A stretch of 28,135 bases of DNA from NCBI GenBank assembly GCA_040881985.1, contig JBBECE010000017.1, positions 1 to 28,135 of the forward strand. The letters run 5' to 3'. Shown in pieces: positions 1 through 7,649 of the stretch. Numbering within the stretch: position 1 is the stretch's first letter; the number at the start of each line of letters is the position of its first letter. Made by a program: the position numbers and the translations under genes. This DNA comes from JBBECE01 sp040881985 (GTDB lineage Bacteria; Pseudomonadota; Alphaproteobacteria; Rhizobiales; Devosiaceae). The notes below the pieces were generated by a model. The model saw nothing but the letters and a program-made list of their open reading frames with translations. It was not told the DNA's origin and searched no databases.

Positions 1-90
<90 letters not shown>

Positions 91-115
91 ACTGGCCCTG
101 GCGAGGCCGGGCGAC

Positions 116-144
116 CTTATGGCACAGGCACTTGACCCGCGCAA
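116..144 (-). promoter_or_regulatory. Candidate promoter of tRNA-Ser
   Basis: On the minus strand TTGCGC (139-144) and CATAAG (116-121) are separated by 17 bases, and the tRNA 5' end lies 26 bases further on. The match to TTGACA/TATAAT is only moderate, so this is a positional inference. Confidence 0.35.
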
Positions 145-288
145 CGACGCCCGCCGGACTGCGCGCCGATCAAACTTTCGGTACCCGCCTTAATCCACCC
201 CCCTCCCCCGACTAGGCTTTGCGCCGGGTCGGAGAACATTGGGCCCGCGGCCACGGACCGCCGCCGCCTTGACTGGGGAGAACATCCG

Positions 289-1083
289 ATGACCCATAGC
301 CGAAGGGAAGCGATACGCATGGGCGCCGCGGCGCTGGCCGGCGCAGGGGTCGCGTCGGCGCTTGCCGCGATCGCGCAGGAGACGACGATGGTCGAGGGCG
401 ACAGGGTCACAACCGGGGCAGGCGACCTCATCGTCCAACCGGTCAATCACGCGAGCCTGGTGCTCGGGCTCGGCGACATCGTCATTTATGCCGACCCGGT
501 CGGCGACCCGACCCTTTATGCCGGCCTGCCGGCACCAACCCTGATCCTCGTCACCCACGAGCATGGCGACCATTTCAACGTCGCCACGCTTGCCGCCATC
601 TTCGACACCGAGACGCGCCTCGTCGCCAATCCGCGGGTATTCGACATGCTGCCCGCGGAGCTTCAGGCTCGCGCGACCGCTCTCGCCAACGGACAGTCCG
701 CGACCGAGGCTGGCGTGCCGATCGAGGCGATCCCCGCCTACAACAACAGTCCTGACCGGCTGCAATACCATCCGCAGGGCCGTGACAACGGCTATATCCT
801 CAGTCTCGGCGATCGGCGTATCTACATTGCCGGAGATACCGAGGACACCCCGGAAATGCGGGCGCTCACGAACATCGCGCTGGCTTTCCTGCCGATGAAC
901 CTGCCCTACACCATGTCGGTCGAGCAGGCGGCGAGCGTGGTCATCGAATTCGCGCCGGGCATCGTCTATCCCTACCACTACCGAGGCAGCGATTACGGCG
1001 GCTTTCAAGGCGCTGGTCGAGGCCGGCGGCGGGGCAACCGAGGTTCGGCTCCACGACTGGTATCGGGCCTGAGGCTGCCTTGA
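289..1083 (+). CDS. Exported metallo-beta-lactamase-fold hydrolase, C-terminus frameshifted
   Basis: This is a predicted periplasmic metal-dependent hydrolase of the UlaG/YtnP-like MBL superfamily; its substrate is unknown. Residues 4-9 (SRREAI) followed by an Ala/Gly-rich hydrophobic stretch to about residue 29 form a twin-arginine signal. The metal site shows HEHGDH at 90-95, His161 in a YHPQG context, AGDT at 181-184 and a last His at 230 (YPYHYRG). The start follows GGGGAG eight bases upstream. After residue ~235 the reading becomes low-complexity (GRGRRRG), whereas the +1 frame from 1001 to the stop at 1070-1072 reads AFKALVEAGGG...EVRLHDWYRA, the expected end of the family. One surplus base near 994-1000 explains this. 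It is either a sequence error or a true indel; the catalytic residues lie before it, so some activity could remain. Confidence 0.85.
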   Translation: MTHSRREAIRMGAAALAGAGVASALAAIAQETTMVEGDRVTTGAGDLIVQPVNHASLVLGLGDIVIYADPVGDPTLYAGLPAPTLILVTHEHGDHFNVATLAAIFDTETRLVANPRVFDMLPAELQARATALANGQSATEAGVPIEAIPAYNNSPDRLQYHPQGRDNGYILSLGDRRIYIAGDTEDTPEMRALTNIALAFLPMNLPYTMSVEQAASVVIEFAPGIVYPYHYRGSDYGGFQGAGRGRRRGNRGSAPRLVSGLRLP

Positions 1084-1108
1084 CTCGCCCGGCGTTTGCG
1101 GGGATAAC
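1080..1108 (+). promoter_or_regulatory. Promoter of rplU-rpmA
   Basis: TTGACT (1080-1085) and GATAAC (1103-1108) are separated by exactly 17 bases, matching five and four positions of the sigma-70 consensus. Transcription would start near 1115 and leave a leader of about 160 bases before rplU. The -35 box overlaps the stop codon of the preceding MBL gene. Confidence 0.6.
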
Positions 1109-1181
1109 CCGCGGCGCTCGGCGCGCGGCCAACGGACGCGCGCCGCATTCGTTTCAAGAACCCGCAGCCCGGGACAAATGC

Positions 1182-1260
1182 CGGTTCGGCCGGCGCCAAA
1201 GTCCGCGACCATCGCGGCGCCGCAGGGCGCGACAACAGGACCCGGACCAAAGCGTCCGGG
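1182..1260 (+). promoter_or_regulatory. Structured 5' leader of rplU
   Basis: The ~160-base leader contains two hairpins. GCCGG-TTCGG-CCGGC lies near the start of this span. A perfect 7-bp stem CCCGGAC/GTCCGGG (1241-1247 with 1254-1260, loop CAAAGC) ends 13 bases before the start codon, next to the AAGGAAG ribosome site. Leaders of ribosomal protein operons often carry autogenous control elements; whether this one does is inference. It resembles no L21 leader that I can name. Confidence 0.4.
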
Positions 1261-1273
1261 CGGAAGGAAGACG

Positions 1274-2071
1274 ATGTTCGCGGTGATCAGGACCGGCGGC
1301 AAACAGTATCGGGTTGCCGCCAACCAGGTGCTCAGAATCGAAAAACTCGACGGCGAGAAGGGCGATCGGATCACCTTCGGCGACGTGTTGATGGTGGGCG
1401 ACGGTGACAAAATCACCCTCGGCGCCCCGCTCGTCGAAGGCGCCAGCGTCGCCGGCGAGTTCGTCGACCAGATCCGCGACCGCAAGATCGTCATCATCAA
1501 GATGCGCCGCCGCCAGGGCTACCGCCGCAAGGCCGGCCATCGGCAGCTGCTTTCGGTCGTCCGCATCACCGAAATACTGACGGGCGGCGCCAGGCCGAAA
1601 GCGTTGAGGAAGGCGGCCCCCAAGTCCGAGCCCATGCTCGAGGTCAAAGCCGAATCCAAGGTCGAAGCTGTTCCGGTCAAGGCGCTAGCCGAGAAAAAGC
1701 CGGCGCCCCACGAATCGGTCCCGCATAGGCCCGCGCCCGAAAAGAAGGCAGCACGTGCCGCCGATTTCACCGACGACGTGAAGCTGATCTCCGGCGTGGG
1801 CCCGGCGCTCGAAAAGAAGCTCGCCGCCGCCGGGGTAACCTCGCTGAAGCAGATCGCCAAGTTCACCGGGAAAGACATCGGGCGGATCGACGCCGAGCTC
1901 AAGTTCAAGGGCCGGATCGACCGCGAGGACTGGACCGGTCAGGCCAAGGCCCTGCTCGCCGGGGGCGCACCCAAAGCCGCTAAGGGCAAGAAAGCCGCAG
2001 TTGACAAACAGGCCGCCAGGACTAAAACCCCGACCAAGAAGACTAAAACCGCGCCCAAGAAGAAGCGTTAG
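1274..2071 (+). CDS. rplU: 50S ribosomal protein bL21 with C-terminal HHH extension
   Basis: bL21 is a 23S rRNA-binding protein of the large subunit. I place the start at ATG 1274, not at the upstream in-frame ATG 1178, because MFAVIRTGGKQYRV is the conserved bL21 N-terminus and AAGGAAG precedes it. Residues 1-103 are the complete family domain, including MRRRQGYRRKAGHRQ. The protein is 265 residues instead of the usual ~100. Residues 104-166 are a Lys/Ala/Pro linker, 167-230 form a helix-hairpin-helix-like domain (LISGVGPALEKKLAAAGV), and 231-265 are a Lys-rich tail. Extended L21 proteins with this kind of domain occur in alphaproteobacteria; the role of the extension is not known to me. rpmA follows after nine bases. 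Confidence 0.95.
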   Translation: MFAVIRTGGKQYRVAANQVLRIEKLDGEKGDRITFGDVLMVGDGDKITLGAPLVEGASVAGEFVDQIRDRKIVIIKMRRRQGYRRKAGHRQLLSVVRITEILTGGARPKALRKAAPKSEPMLEVKAESKVEAVPVKALAEKKPAPHESVPHRPAPEKKAARAADFTDDVKLISGVGPALEKKLAAAGVTSLKQIAKFTGKDIGRIDAELKFKGRIDREDWTGQAKALLAGGAPKAAKGKKAAVDKQAARTKTPTKKTKTAPKKKR

Positions 2072-2080
2072 GATCGCCTT

Positions 2081-2347
2081 ATGGCTCACAAAAAGGCAGG
2101 CGGATCGTCCCGCAACGGCCGCGACACCGCAGGCCGTCGCCTCGGCATCAAGAAGTCGGGCGGACAGGCGGTGCTTGCCGGCAACATCATCGTGCGCCAG
2201 CGTGGCACCAAGTGGCATCCGGGCGGCAATGTGGGGCTTGGCAAGGATCACACGATTTTTGCCCTTATCGACGGGCAGGTTGCCTTTTCGAACGGCCGCG
2301 GCGATCGGACCATCGTCTCGGTGAACCCGATTAAGGCGGCCGAGTAG
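2081..2347 (+). CDS. rpmA: 50S ribosomal protein bL27
   Basis: bL27 is a large-subunit protein whose flexible N-terminus reaches the peptidyl-transferase centre. The 88 residues match the family's usual length. The start MAHKKAGGSSRNGRD is diagnostic, and the body contains the conserved GNIIVRQRGT and GKDHTIFAL segments. There is no cleavable N-terminal extension of the Firmicutes type, since Ala-His-Lys-Lys follows Met directly. It is co-transcribed with rplU, nine bases upstream, as in nearly all bacteria. Confidence 0.98.
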   Translation: MAHKKAGGSSRNGRDTAGRRLGIKKSGGQAVLAGNIIVRQRGTKWHPGGNVGLGKDHTIFALIDGQVAFSNGRGDRTIVSVNPIKAAE

Positions 2348-2366
2348 CGGCGGGTGTCTCTTGCAC

Positions 2367-2394
2367 TCCGCCGGTGGCCCAAAACCCCGGCGGA
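2367..2394 (+). other. Hairpin after rpmA
   Basis: TCCGCCGG (2367-2374) pairs perfectly with CCGGCGGA (2387-2394) across a 12-base loop. No T-run follows, so on its own it is an mRNA 3'-structure or processing site rather than an intrinsic terminator. Confidence 0.4.
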
Positions 2395-2421
2395 CGGATC
2401 GGTCCTCACAAGGGACGCGCC

Positions 2422-2450
2422 AGGGGAGCGGGAAACCGGCTCCCCTTATT
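2422..2450 (+). terminator. Weak terminator or attenuator between rpmA and the GNAT-obgE cluster
   Basis: AGGGGAGC (2422-2429) pairs perfectly with GCTCCCCT (2439-2446) around a nine-base loop and is followed by TTATT. The T-run is short, so partial termination is more likely than complete. It would lower expression of the downstream genes relative to the two ribosomal protein genes. Confidence 0.45.
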
Positions 2451-2468
2451 CGTCTGTGGAGGCAGAGC

Positions 2469-3023
2469 ATGGGTATTAACGAAATCAGAGGCGGGCTCCC
2501 CGAGCCGATCGAGACCGCGCGGCTTGTCCTGCGCCGGCCGATCTTCGCGCATGTGCCAGCCCTGACCGAGCTCGCCAACAATCGCAAGATTTCGGACATG
2601 CTGGCCGACCTGCCGCATCCCTACACTTCCGAGGATGCGATCTCCTTCATCGAAAACCGGGCGCGCAGCGAAACCGGGCACGCCTTCGCCATCACCCTCA
2701 GGGCCGGTGCGCTGATCGGCATGTGCGGGCTGAAGCTCAAGGACGGCAACGGCCCAGAGATCGGCTACTGGCTCGGCGAGCCGCATTGGGGCGCGGGCTA
2801 CGCGAGCGAAGCCGCGAACGCGCTGGTCGACGCGCTCTTTGCGACCGGCATCGTCCCTTCGCTTGTCGCCCGGGCGATGGCGGTCAACGAAGCCTCCTGC
2901 CACCTGCTCGAAAAGCTTGGCTTCTCGCTGGTTGCCGACCGGGTCGAGGATTGCGGCCGGCACGCCGGCGTCAGGGTCAGGTCCTACGCCCTCGAGGCGG
3001 CGGCGCGACGGGCGGCGCAATGA
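2469..3023 (+). CDS. GNAT acetyltransferase, RimJ/RimL-like (first of a tandem pair)
   Basis: This is a predicted acetyl-CoA-dependent N-acetyltransferase, substrate unknown. I chose ATG 2469 over the upstream in-frame ATG 2361 because GGAGG stands six bases before it and the upstream codons cover the terminator hairpin. The 184 residues open with the RimJ-type strand ETARLVLRRP. They carry the acetyl-CoA loop EPHWGAGYASEA (about 104-115) and end with the NEASCHLLEKLGF motif common to RimJ/L acetyltransferases. Its stop overlaps the start of a second, related acetyltransferase (ATGA). Acetyltransferases between rpmA and obgE are usual in Hyphomicrobiales, so a ribosome-linked target is possible, but this is inference. 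Confidence 0.88.
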   Translation: MGINEIRGGLPEPIETARLVLRRPIFAHVPALTELANNRKISDMLADLPHPYTSEDAISFIENRARSETGHAFAITLRAGALIGMCGLKLKDGNGPEIGYWLGEPHWGAGYASEAANALVDALFATGIVPSLVARAMAVNEASCHLLEKLGFSLVADRVEDCGRHAGVRVRSYALEAAARRAAQ

Positions 3024-3556
3024 CGAAGTTGCACACCGCCCGCCTGGTCCTGCGCTTGCCCTATCCGGACGATGCGGGCGCAATCACCGAACACCTTTCG
3101 GATTTCGGGGTGGCGGGGAACCTGGCGCGCGTCCCCCATCCCTATTCGGCCGAAGATGCAGAATCCTGGCTCGCCGAGCGCCCCGCCGACCCGCCGACCA
3201 ACGAGACGGCCTTCATGGTCGAGACTCGCGACGGCGAACTGGCCGGCAATGTCGGTTTCCACGAGCGCCACGAAGGAAGGGCCGACATCGGCTACTATCT
3301 CGGCCGCCCGTTCTGGGGCCGCGGGCTGATGACCGAGGCGGTGCGCGCCGCGCTCAACTGGTACTTCGGCGAGACCGGCGCCGGGCGCGTCGGCTCGGGA
3401 GTTTTCCATTTCAATGCGCCGTCCCTTGCCATCCAGAGGAAACTCGGCTTTGTTGAGACCGGCCGCTCGCTCGTCCATTGCCTGGCGCGCGGCAAGGACA
3501 TCGAGCAAATCGACACCGAATTGACCCGCGCGACCCACGCCGCGCTTTCCCGATGA
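3020..3556 (+). CDS. GNAT acetyltransferase, RimJ/RimL-like (second of a tandem pair)
   Basis: This 178-residue N-acetyltransferase is paralogous to the preceding one. Both share TARLVLR at the start, a PHPY(T/S)xEDA segment, an (I)GYxLGxPxWGxG acetyl-CoA loop (here about 90-102) and a KLGF helix near the end. The ATG at 3020 overlaps the previous stop (ATGA), which suggests translational coupling. Its own stop overlaps obgE in the same way. The longer open frame upstream of 3020 is an out-of-frame shadow of the first acetyltransferase. The substrate cannot be read from the sequence; RimJ/L homologues modify ribosomal proteins, but many relatives act on small molecules. Confidence 0.88.
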   Translation: MTKLHTARLVLRLPYPDDAGAITEHLSDFGVAGNLARVPHPYSAEDAESWLAERPADPPTNETAFMVETRDGELAGNVGFHERHEGRADIGYYLGRPFWGRGLMTEAVRAALNWYFGETGAGRVGSGVFHFNAPSLAIQRKLGFVETGRSLVHCLARGKDIEQIDTELTRATHAALSR

Positions 3557-4590
3557 GGTTTCTCGACCAAGCCCGGATTTACCTCAAAAGCGGCGACGGC
3601 GGCAACGGCTGCGTTTCGTTCCGGCGCGAAAAATTCATTGAGTTCGGCGGCCCCGACGGCGGCGACGGCGGGCGGGGCGGCGATGTTTGGGTCGAGGCGG
3701 TCGACGGGCTCAACACCCTCGTCGACTATCGCTACCAGCAACATTTCAAAGCCGGCCGTGGCGGCAACGGCATGGGTAGCAGCCGCAGCGGCGCCGGCGG
3801 GGCCGATATGGTGCTGCGGGTCCCGGCGGGAACCCAGATTTTCGAGGAGGACGACGAGGCCCTGATCGCCGATCTGACCGAGGTCGGCCAGCGCCTGCGG
3901 CTGATCGCCGGAGGAAACGGAGGCTTCGGCAACCAGCACTTCAAATCGCCGACCAACCGGGCGCCCCGCCGCGCCAATTCCGGTCAGAAGGGCATCGAGA
4001 AATGGGTCCGATTGCGCCTGAAGCTGATCGCCGACGCCGGAATCGTCGGGCTGCCCAATGCCGGAAAATCGACATTCCTCGCAACCGTTTCCGCCGCGCG
4101 GCCGAAGATCGCCGACTATCCGTTCACCACCCTGCACCCCCAGCTCGGGGTGGTGCGGATCGCCGGCAGCGAATTTGTTCTTGCTGACATTCCCGGCCTG
4201 ATCGAGGGCGCCCATGAAGGCGCCGGGCTCGGCGATCGGTTCCTCGGCCATATCGAACGCTGCCGGGTACTCGTTCACCTCGTCGACGGCACGCAGGACG
4301 ATGTCGGGACCGCCTACCGGACCGTTCGCGCCGAGCTCGACGCCTATGGGCACGGGCTTGTTGACAAGCCGGAGATCGTCGTCCTCAACAAGATCGACGC
4401 GCTCGATGCCGCCGCCGTTGCCAGGAAAACCCGCGCGCTCGAGAAACTCTCGGCCAAGCTGGTCCTCGCCGCCTCCTCGGTCGCCGGCACCGGCATCGAG
4501 GCGGTGCTCTACCGGATCATCGCGGTTATCGAGAAAGCGGCGCACGAAGAGGAGCCGCAACTCGCGGAATCCGTCAAATGGATGCCGTAA
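3553..4590 (+). CDS. obgE: GTPase ObgE/CgtA
   Basis: ObgE is an essential GTPase that binds the 50S subunit and acts in its late assembly and in stress signalling. The 345 residues comprise the glycine-rich Obg fold (1-158, with GGPDGGDGGRGG at 32-43) and a G domain. G1 is GLPNAGKS (166-173), the TT of YPFTTL serves as G2, G3 is DIPG (212-215), G4 is NKID (279-282) and G5 is SSVAG (~315). The variable C-terminal domain is short, as in other alphaproteobacteria. The start ATG 3553 overlaps the preceding stop (ATGA). Its 3' end overlaps proB by 13 bases. The position next to rplU-rpmA fits its ribosome role. Confidence 0.97.
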   Translation: MRFLDQARIYLKSGDGGNGCVSFRREKFIEFGGPDGGDGGRGGDVWVEAVDGLNTLVDYRYQQHFKAGRGGNGMGSSRSGAGGADMVLRVPAGTQIFEEDDEALIADLTEVGQRLRLIAGGNGGFGNQHFKSPTNRAPRRANSGQKGIEKWVRLRLKLIADAGIVGLPNAGKSTFLATVSAARPKIADYPFTTLHPQLGVVRIAGSEFVLADIPGLIEGAHEGAGLGDRFLGHIERCRVLVHLVDGTQDDVGTAYRTVRAELDAYGHGLVDKPEIVVLNKIDALDAAAVARKTRALEKLSAKLVLAASSVAGTGIEAVLYRIIAVIEKAAHEEEPQLAESVKWMP

Positions 4591-5726
4591 AGAAAGGGGC
4601 GGCCAATCCGCTCGCCGCCTTCAAGCGCATTACCGTCAAGATCGGTTCGGCACTGCTCGTTGACGACGCCTCGGGCAAGCTGCGCGCCGACTGGCTGAAG
4701 AGCCTCGCCGACGATATCGCCGCGCTCAAGGCCCAAGGCAAAGAGATCGTCATCGTCTCGTCGGGGGCAATCTCGCTCGGCTGCCGCATTCTCGGCCTCG
4801 CCCCCGCTGCGCTCCCGCTCGAGAAGAGCCAGGCCGCCGCCGCGGTCGGCCAGATCGCCCTTTCCCAGGCCTATCGCGACTATCTCGGCGCCCATTCGAT
4901 CGTCACCGGGCAGATTCTGGTGACGCCCAACATCACCGAGGAACGGCGCTATTTCCTCAATGCGCGCACCACCATGCACACGCTCCTGGCGCTCGGCGCC
5001 GTGCCGATCATCAACGAGAACGATTCGGTGGCGACCAGCGAAATCCGCTACGGCGACAATGACCGGCTGTCGGCGCGGGTCGCTGCGATGATCGAATCCG
5101 ATGCGCTGATCATCCTCTCCGACGTCGACGGGCTTTACACCGCCCCGCCCGACACCGACGCCGTGGCGCGGCACATTCCGCGCGTCGAACGGGTGACCGC
5201 CGAAATCGAGGCCATGGCGGGCGGGGCCCGCTCGGCCTCGGCCCGCGGCGGCATGCAGACCAAGCTTCTCGCCGCCCGCATGGCGACCGAGGCCGGCACC
5301 GCGATGATCATCGCCAAAGGCACCGAGCCGCATCCGCTCAGGGCGATCGCCGGGGGGGGCCGGCACACTTTCTTCGCCGCCCGGCTCGATCCTGCTGCCG
5401 CCCGCAAACGCTGGATCATGGCGGCGATGGTGGGGGGCAAACTCACCATCGACGCCGGCGCGGTCGCGGCGCTGAAGCGCGGCACGTCGCTGCTGCCGAT
5501 CGGAGTGACCGGGGTTGCCGGCGACTTTTCACGCGGCGACGCAGTCGCTATTGTGTCGCCCGCCGGGGAGGAGATCGCCCGCGGTCTCGCCGGGTTCGAC
5601 GCCGGCGAAGCCCGGCTTGTCGCCGGCAAGCAGAGCCGCGACTTCGCCGACATGTTGGGCAGGTCCAGCCGCACCGAAATGGTCCATCGCGACAATCTGG
5701 TGCTGCTGGCGGCAGGCAAGGAGTGA
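4578..5726 (+). CDS. proB: Glutamate 5-kinase
   Basis: ProB phosphorylates L-glutamate with ATP, the first step of proline synthesis, and is normally inhibited by proline. The 382 residues contain the amino-acid kinase domain (about 15-260), with VKIGSALL near the N-terminus, VIVSSGAISLG, NENDSVA and SDVDGLYT. A C-terminal PUA domain (about 285-372) contains SLLPIGVTGVAGDFSRGD. The start ATG 4578 lies within the last codons of obgE; no later in-frame ATG precedes the first kinase strand. proA follows after four bases. Confidence 0.97.
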   Translation: MDAVKKGAANPLAAFKRITVKIGSALLVDDASGKLRADWLKSLADDIAALKAQGKEIVIVSSGAISLGCRILGLAPAALPLEKSQAAAAVGQIALSQAYRDYLGAHSIVTGQILVTPNITEERRYFLNARTTMHTLLALGAVPIINENDSVATSEIRYGDNDRLSARVAAMIESDALIILSDVDGLYTAPPDTDAVARHIPRVERVTAEIEAMAGGARSASARGGMQTKLLAARMATEAGTAMIIAKGTEPHPLRAIAGGGRHTFFAARLDPAAARKRWIMAAMVGGKLTIDAGAVAALKRGTSLLPIGVTGVAGDFSRGDAVAIVSPAGEEIARGLAGFDAGEARLVAGKQSRDFADMLGRSSRTEMVHRDNLVLLAAGKE

Positions 5727-5730
5727 AGTG

Positions 5731-7020
5731 ATGAGTGTGACAACCCTCAGCGCCCCCGGCCAGGACGTCCATTTGATGATGGCGAGGATCGGCGCCGACG
5801 CCCGGGCCGCCGCCATCGTGCTCGCGACCGCCAGTGCCGAACGCAAGCACGCCGCGTTGATCGCGGCCGCCGACGCCATCCGCGACGCCAGCGAAGAGAT
5901 TCTCGCCGCCAACGAACTCGACATGCAGACGGCCCGCGCCAATGGCGCGAACCATGCGTTCCTCGACCGGCTAGAGCTTACCAATGCCCGCATCGAGGGG
6001 ATGATCGATGCGGTACGCACCATCGCCGAACTGCCCGACCCGATCGGCGCGGTGATCGCCGAATGGGACCGGCCGAACGGGCTCAGAATTCAACGCGTCC
6101 GGACCCCGCTCGGGGTCATCGGCATCATTTTTGAAAGCCGCCCCAACGTTACCGCCGACGCGGGCGCGCTTTGCCTCAAATCGGGCAACGCCGTGATCCT
6201 CAGGGCCGGCTCGGACAGTTTTCATTCGTCGCACGCCATCCACGCCTGCCTGGTCCGTGGTCTGCGCGCCGCCAAGCTGCCCGAGGCGGCGATCCAGCTT
6301 GTCCCGACAACCGATCGCGCCGCGGTCGGCGAAATGCTGACCGGCCTCGACGGGGCGATCGATGTCATTGTGCCGCGCGGCGGCAAGAGCCTTGTCGCCC
6401 GCGTCAAGGCCGAAGCCCGGGTCCCGGTCTTCGCCCATCTCGACGGCGTCAATCATGTCTATGTCGACAAGTCTGCCCAATCGAAGATGGCGGTCGACAT
6501 CGCCGTCAACGCCAAGATGCGCCGCACCTCGGTCTGCGGGGCCGCCGAGACCGTGCTGGTGCACCGCGCGGTCGCCGGGACCCATCTCAAGCCGATCGTT
6601 GAGGCCCTGATCGCGGCGGGTTGCGAAGTCCGCGGCGACGAGGCGGTTACTGCAATCGCAACCGGCGTCGTCGCCGCGACCGAAGCCGACTGGGGCAAGG
6701 AATTCCTCGACGCGATCATTGCGGTCAAGGTCGTCGACGACCTCGAGGCGGCGCTTGCCTTCATCAAGGCCCATTACACCCACCACACCGACGCGATCGT
6801 CGCCGAGGACCAAACGGCAGTCGAACGCTTCTTCGCCGAACTCGATTCGGCGATCCTCCTGCACAATGCGTCGACCCAATTCGCCGACGGCGGCGAGTTC
6901 GGCATGGGCGCCGAGATCGGGATCGCGACCGGCAAGCTGCATGCTAGAGGACCGGTCGGGGTCAACGAGCTCACCAGCTTCAAATATCTGGTGCGCGGCA
7001 CCGGTCAGATCCGGCCTTGA
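5731..7020 (+). CDS. proA: Glutamate-5-semialdehyde dehydrogenase (gamma-glutamyl phosphate reductase)
   Basis: ProA reduces gamma-glutamyl phosphate with NADPH to glutamate semialdehyde, the second step of proline synthesis. The start ATG 5731 is preceded by AAGGAG seven bases upstream; in-frame codons further upstream belong to a shadow of proB. The 429 residues match the family. Visible signatures are TPLGVIGIIFESRPNVTAD, the NAD(P)-binding LKSGNAVILRAGS, the catalytic cysteine in RRTSVCGAAE, and the C-terminal GPVGVNELTSFKYLVRGTGQ. The gene sits between proB and nadD, the usual alphaproteobacterial order. Confidence 0.98.
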   Translation: MSVTTLSAPGQDVHLMMARIGADARAAAIVLATASAERKHAALIAAADAIRDASEEILAANELDMQTARANGANHAFLDRLELTNARIEGMIDAVRTIAELPDPIGAVIAEWDRPNGLRIQRVRTPLGVIGIIFESRPNVTADAGALCLKSGNAVILRAGSDSFHSSHAIHACLVRGLRAAKLPEAAIQLVPTTDRAAVGEMLTGLDGAIDVIVPRGGKSLVARVKAEARVPVFAHLDGVNHVYVDKSAQSKMAVDIAVNAKMRRTSVCGAAETVLVHRAVAGTHLKPIVEALIAAGCEVRGDEAVTAIATGVVAATEADWGKEFLDAIIAVKVVDDLEAALAFIKAHYTHHTDAIVAEDQTAVERFFAELDSAILLHNASTQFADGGEFGMGAEIGIATGKLHARGPVGVNELTSFKYLVRGTGQIRP

Positions 7021-7649
7021 TCCATAGCGCGCCGGCGCCGCGAGCCGACCTGGTGCTGCCACCCTCAGCGCGCGGAATGCGCATCGGGCTTTTCGGCGGC
7101 AGTTTCAACCCGCCCCATGACGGCCATCGCCTCGTCTCCCGCCAGGCCCTCAAGCGCCTCGCGCTCGACGCGCTCTGGTGGCTGGTCACCCCCGGCAATC
7201 CGCTCAAGGACCACACCGAGCTCAAGCCGCTCGCCGAACGCATCGCCGCTTCCCGCGCGCTCATCGACCATCCGCGCATCCGGGTGACCGGCTTTGAAGC
7301 GGCGCAGGGCTTCACCTACAGCCTTGAGACCGTCGCCTATCTGAGGCGCACCCTGCCCGGCCGCCGCTTTGTCTGGATCATGGGCGCCGACAATCTCTTC
7401 GGCTTCCATCACTGGGAACGCTGGCGGGAAATTGCTTCGCTCGTCCCAATCGCCGTCTATGTCCGCCCCGGCACGGTCCGCCGCGCCCCCTTCTCGCCCG
7501 CCGCAACCGCGCTAGCGCCCTGGCGCATTGAGGAGTCCGACGCGGCCCTTCTCGCCAGCCTTACGCCTCCCGCCTGGGCCTATCTGCACGGCATCATGTC
7601 AGACCTCTCTTCGACCGGGCTCAGGGCCGCGCATGCCGCCAACGCTTGA
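7017..7649 (+). CDS. nadD: Nicotinate-mononucleotide adenylyltransferase
   Basis: NadD transfers AMP to nicotinate mononucleotide in NAD synthesis. The nucleotidyltransferase core begins with MRIGLFGGSFNPPHDGH (21-37), and the C-terminal SSTGLRA supplies the ISxTxxR-type motif. WWLVTPGNPLK and FVWIMGADN are also typical of the family. The start is uncertain. TTG 7017 overlaps the proA stop (TTGA) and includes the LPPSARG segment that alphaproteobacterial NadD proteins commonly carry ahead of the core. GTG 7053 and ATG 7077 are alternatives; the shortest form would have 190 residues. No clear ribosome site precedes any of them, so coupling to proA is likely. Confidence 0.95.
   Translation: MIHSAPAPRADLVLPPSARGMRIGLFGGSFNPPHDGHRLVSRQALKRLALDALWWLVTPGNPLKDHTELKPLAERIAASRALIDHPRIRVTGFEAAQGFTYSLETVAYLRRTLPGRRFVWIMGADNLFGFHHWERWREIASLVPIAVYVRPGTVRRAPFSPAATALAPWRIEESDAALLASLTPPAWAYLHGIMSDLSSTGLRAAHAANA

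Noticed and set aside
190..1500. Long minus-strand open frame of 436 codons opposite the MBL gene and rplU
   Set aside because: It is antisense to two genes with clear family motifs, has no domain resemblance and Gly/Arg/Asp-rich composition typical of reverse-frame shadows in GC-rich DNA.
3295..4560. 421-codon minus-strand open frame opposite obgE
   Set aside because: It mirrors the Gly-rich Obg coding sequence and shows no motif of its own; obgE has all five G motifs.
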